NCBI GenBank assembly: GCA_903813345.2 | Contig: CAIIXF020000010.1 | Span: forward strand, 30,684,828-30,748,827 | Direction: 5' to 3' | Length of the DNA: 64,000 nt | Source: Owenia fusiformis | Lineage: Eukaryota > Annelida > Polychaeta > Sabellida > Oweniidae | Part shown: positions 52,601 through 58,600 of the stretch, piece by piece | How positions within the stretch are numbered: position 1 is the stretch's first letter | Layout: each line of letters opens with the position of its first letter | Made by a program: the position numbers and the translations under genes | Notes under the pieces: generated by a model | Seen by the model: only the letters and a program-made list of their open reading frames with translations | What the model was told of the DNA's origin: nothing | Databases searched by the model: none

Positions 52601-55600
52601 ATTAACTATGTATTTTTGTATGATATATAAAGATGATAAGTTAAATTAAAAAATAGAATTGAATTAAAATGCGATCCAAAATGGGATTTTCGGTTTCCTT
52701 TATGTAGGGGGCGTATCCGATTCTGTCTTAAAGTGAGTAGTATGAAATAAAATAATAATTTCTGCAGCGAAACATATACGAGCTATATGAAATGAGAGAG
52801 CCTATTAAACTATTCTAATTTCACGACAGATGCAACTGAAAACGTTTCATAAAAATGATTCATATTATACATCATAAATGTAAACATCGTCTGCAATCAT
52901 AATTTTCATTTCATTCCAAATACAAAGAATCAATGGCAATAATTCAAGAGATGATTTTATATAAGATAGTGAATTATTGAAAATGTCGTAAAGGTATTGA
53001 CACAGCTGATGAGTGCTGTTGACAATTCATAAAAATTGATTTTATAACTTTTCCGCTTTCACATCCCTAGTGTTGATGTATTACAAGAGACCTTACCATC
53101 TGTAGACCCTACCACCTATTGCTGTTTGATCAAATTAAGCAAAGATATATATTGGACGAAAAGGTTGTAGGCATCGATCTTTACAAAATTAAAAATCTGA
53201 GGTTTTATAGAAAATTAGCAATAAGTAAGTCGTGTTTTTTTTGTTTGGAAAAAATGCTTCAAAATGTATATGAAACCAAGTCAATCTTTCATGATGCGTA
53301 TGGTGTTCAATTCTGCATTTATGATGCCCATTGGCGGATCCAGGGGTTGGCTCAGAAAAAATTGGGACCTTTTTGGGCATTGCTTGGCCATTTTATGCCA
53401 AATTATCAAGAAATGGGCATTAAATTGTCAATTGTTTTCTTGAATTTTTTTTACATTTGAAATATGGCCCCCTCCCGCCTTGTTAGCTTTTGAATCCGCC
53501 AGTGATGCTGATACATCTAAATGGCCCCAAATTTCTTCCATTGGAGTTTGCATCTGAAATTAAGACCACCTAACTACCTCTGAAAGCATGAACTATCATC
53601 CTCGATTAACTATCGTTAATGCCTCCTTCCTCGGTTGCTTCAGCAAAGCGTGTTGGTTGATGTCTTAAACTCAATGGAATACTATGGGATGACCCTGTTA
53701 ATGTACATATTGTGATAAATCATAAAGAGGATAGCTGTGAAAATCAAAGTTGGAAAACTTTTACCGAATTCATCAGAGGTTTAAAATGCAAATCTCTTAA
53801 AATCCCACAAAAACGAGAATTTAGCAAGATTTCTTTTTTTACTAGGTAACGGTAAATATGATTTGTGTTAACATTTAACCGAATTAGTTGAACTCCACAA
53901 AACTTCCAGACACACTTATTCGATTTAAATTTTAGCCTTTTGTTGAATTAGAGTACTCGGTTTGTTTAAAGAATAGTAGTTCTAATAAAATCCAGTGTGG
54001 GGACTTATACTCTAATTTGCAGACATAGAGTGTACAGAATAAATTGAAAACATGTGATCATAACAATGGACAGTAAAATATTTGGGTTTATTTTCTGTGG
54101 ATGGGTATGTTTGGTAGTGGTGAATTGGTCAATGTGCATAAATATATTGACGTTTTGGTACTCCAACTATATAAGAAAGCAGAACTTTTGACTTTCGTGG
54201 AATGTTTTTTTGAAATGTTTTTGATATGAAAGTGAGATATTTTACTGTATTACTCTGAAATTCTTTCGAAATCGATGGGCTGCGATTTGAGAAATTCTAA
54301 CTTGAAGTTTGTCAATTTAACGAGCATCGCAATGGTACAAAAAGTAAGAGTTCTACCGAAATGGAGTTCAATTGTAAGTGATTTTAAGTTTTTAGGAATC
54401 TCATTGGCCAGAAAAGTCAGGTGACAAAGTTGAAAAAATGAAAATAAAAGTGTCTGATTGAAACCGATGTACTGTTGTTACGTCACGTGTAAGTTGAGAA
54501 AACAAATAAAATGGTCTGGTTGAGCTGGGTGTATTGTAGCCAGGTGAGGTTTAAGTTTGAATGAACGAAAATATGTTTAGTTGAGAGGGATGTTCTGAAC
54601 CTAAGTCAGGTTTGAGTTAAAAAACGAAAATAATCGTCTAGTTGAGACCGATCTATTGTAGTCAGGTGAGGTTTAAGTTGAGAAAAACGAATAGAATTTT
54701 TTTGTTGAGGTATTGTAGCTAGGTCAGGTTTCAGTTGAGAAAAAAGAATAGAGTCATCTTGTTGAGACCGATACACTATAGGTAGGTGAGGTTTAAGTTG
54801 AGAAAAACGAATAGAATTTTTTTGTTGAGGTATTGTAGCTAGGTCAGGTTTCAGTTGAGAAAAAAGAATAGAGTCATCTTGTTGAGACCGATACACTATA
54901 GGTAGGTTAGATTTAAGTTGAGAAAAATCAATAGAATGGTCAAGTTGAGACCGATGCACTGTAGCTAGATCAAATTTGTAATGTTGGGAAAAACGAATAG
55001 AATTTTCTGGTTAAGACCGAACTACTGTGGCTAGAGAAAAGTGAATGTAATGGTCAAGTTGAGACCGATGCACTGTCGCTAGATCAAATTTAAGTTAAGA
55101 AAAACGAATAAAAGAGTCTAGTTGAGACCGAATTACTGTAGCTAGGTCAGATGTAAATTTGAGAACAAATAGAAAAATATTAACATAATTGAACATGTTA
55201 GACAACTAATATCTGAAACATACTTTTTGTCGCTTGGTTGAATGGCTATTAATCCCAAGTTCCGATGTGTCTTATCAATAAGACGAGTGAGAAAGATTAT
55301 GTCAAGCGGAGTTTATAATTTTTGTGCAAATTTTCTACTTGGATCGAAAAATTTCATTTTAATTCGATTGACTTACGATAGGTGGCAAAATGTCTAAAGA
55401 TAGGTCACGTGACACAAAACAACGAATCATATGACACGAAAACAATGATTCATTCGCCAGATGGCGAAGTTAAATGAGGTCAATTTTACGACAAACGAAA
55501 ACCGTTTAGCTCAGCTTCAATTTTGCTCTCGCAGTCGAACGAAACTGAAACTTCTTTCGTCGATATCTAGGTGAGTGATTTTTTTTCAGGCTCTGGTATT

Positions 55601-58600
55601 TTGACAAAAGTAAGTTCAGGTCGTTGCCATTCTTCGGGACAGGACCAACGATTTTTTTCTAAGGACCGGAATTATTCCCGATTTCCGGCTATTGTACCTT
55701 TAAGACATATTTACTGTATCTAGGTCAGATATACTTTTCTTTGTTAACATGTCATTAAAACCTGAGACTCGAACCGCAATCGTACAAATTGCTTTCTCCA
55801 AGGAGAAGTCATTACAATTTCTACATGTGCCATTGCCTTAGAGAGGCGAGACTAAAGACATACCTGTCTCGCATCTATCCTAATGTATCACATTCGCTGA
55901 CAAAGGCTTGTCGTATAGAGACAGACGCAGTCACGATGTCGTCACTTATTATATTCAGACTATATCGCTTTCAAATTCATTGCTGCTTGTTTATGTAACA
56001 TTTAGGTTAATGTAACAAATAATCGAAAATGCCTAATTATAAGCCGGTAATTATATAATGACGGTATGCGCGCATAGAAAGCTATAGAAACACCATGGAC
56101 TAGAATGCCATCGACATAATATGGGAAAGTTTAAGCTATTATACTGGAGAGTTTAAGCTTACAATGTTTTCCACGACGCAACCGTGAACGGAAAGTACAT
56201 GAATCAGTGTAATGTATAGCGCGCATACAAAACAAGCGCTAATTAGTCTACTTCAGATACCCGTTCAGCTTCAGTGTTTAGAACGCGAAATTCCAAATTT
56301 TTAGCGTCTGCTGAAATCTTACAATATGAAAAGTTACTCACTCACCGATCAACGTGTATGCTTAATTTATAGCCAGTTTATTGAATCATCGGTATACTGA
56401 ATAAAGTCACATTACTTGTGCTAGAAAAAATACACCAAAGAAAATATATAAAGGATTTAATAAAACCCCATAGAGATACATGTGCCGTGAGTTTTGAGCT
56501 ACCAGGCATGATGTTTGAGATACGTTAAATGCCAGTGGTTAGTCTCAACGGAAATCGTTATATTCGTGTAAATTGACATACTAGCCTGGTAATTTTGATT
56601 TCAATACAAAGTAGAATTCTTTCTGAAGAAGATGATGTACGTCATGCATGTTTTAGCTCCAACTATCTTACCAAACGAGCGTGATTAAAATATGTATCTG
56701 AAAACTAGCTATAGAACTACCAATGGCGTATTACATACTGCATATCACATGCTGCTGCACAGTAGTCTAAAAAAATCCCTACGTATAACGTTATATACGT
56801 TATATAATGTTTTCAAAGTGTCAAAAGCCACCTTAAACAGATATTTCCCGAAGAGAGGATAAGCCATCCAAAGCCTAAGAGTTATAGATTTGATTTATCG
56901 CACAATTATGCAAATGATGAAAGTTTGTTATCACGAGTATAGAAGATCATTAGTAGAGGGAAATACATTTTATCGACTTTGCTAAATTTAACTTTAACAT
57001 CACCTTACAATTGTATAATCACCCGAGTTAAAAGTTGTATGAGTATCTTACCAAGAGCTCTATTTTTATCACGAGGACATTTTATTTTTCAGTTGAAGTT
57101 AAGACACCGGAGATTTAAAGCTTGCAATGTTTTATTGAGAGTTCAAGCTAGTATATAAAATCGAAACGGCAACGTATACGTAAAAAATGTCAATATAAAA
57201 TACATGTAGCTTCTCACTTAAATAACCGTTCGGGCCGTTTTATATTATAAAATATAATATTTCATACATTTTAGCTTTTTATAGATCGTTTAACAATGTT
57301 TCAGTTCTTGAAATTCAGTGGATGCCTATACATTGGAATATGATCTTCGTGCATATTAGACACCCTCATAATTTTGTGTTTTCAAGCTGTGACGACCATT
57401 TGAAATATCATAAATAGCATTTGAAATGACATACAGTACAGCAGGTAATACTGAGAATATAACATCTAATAGATGCGCTATTAAGTTTCGAATATCACCC
57501 TATACGAAGATGTGGATACTGTAAAAAAGTGATGATGTTAGTCCACCGGTATGTTTATTTCTGGAAGTTATCTAAACTTCGTACCTCTACACCTCGTACT
57601 GGCCAGTAACCTGTTGCGCAGATGCAAGACAATAGTCATAATTCGATTTGTAATGATAGAAAGTTTCTACCCTTTGAATTCGTTTGACTTCACTTCTTAA
57701 AAGAGAGCTTCGTCTAGTTTAAATAGACTCTACACGCAGGGTAGAAAGTTTGATACTTCAGAATGAAACGGATACGAAGTTAGTTAAATGGAGTGATCAA
57801 AAAGTCCGCATGTTTTTTTCGATTAATTGCAAAGAATGGTACATTTTCTGCAAAAACGTCACTGATATTGCATTTATCATGCTTGAATGCTATTCTTTCC
57901 CCAATTTAAGTCGAAATTCTTGTTGAATCTGGGGATAATGATTCTTTGAGGGGAAGAGCAATGGCTAAGTAATACCAGCAGGTTTGGACGAGACATTACA
58001 GAGCTGAGCTCACTGCATAGCCATTTCTCTTCCTCGAAATTCAAATTGACGTTTCGCATCGGATGTAAATTACCAGACTTTTTGTTGTTTCACATTTAAG
58101 AAGAAACAAAGCATATTGACAGTGTCCACATACCTTATAATACGGGTCATATATCCGGAATTACTTATACTGTATGTTTGACAATATTATACTATGCTTT
58201 TTGATTTGACATTACCAAAACACAAGTTATGTAAAGTTTTATATGACACTTATAAAATAGCATGGAATCTAAAATAATTATCATCGAGTGCTTTACACAT
58301 ATAACTTACAAAAGTTATAAATATGTGAAATAAATGGTCTACAAAATAAAACTGTATCCAAAAACATTGTCCCTAGGTCCCAATTCCCAAGCGTTGTTGT
58401 AAGTTGCATTCAAGAAGCAATATATTAGAGAGAACATTAAAAATTTTGTTTTTATGGACATTTAGTCTTTTTACATCACAACATATCATTTCAAAATCAA
58501 TAAATTGGAGGTCTAATTTAATTTCTCTCATTTTCAACCCCAGTGATAACAGTTCAAGATATCATCTCGATCTCCAATAATATCGTATTTCAAAGGTAAA

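Noticed and set aside
55510-55580. Possible plus-strand first exon ending in GATATCTAG and donor GTGAGTG
   Set aside because: Only a donor-like match; no downstream exon or coding frame supports a gene there.
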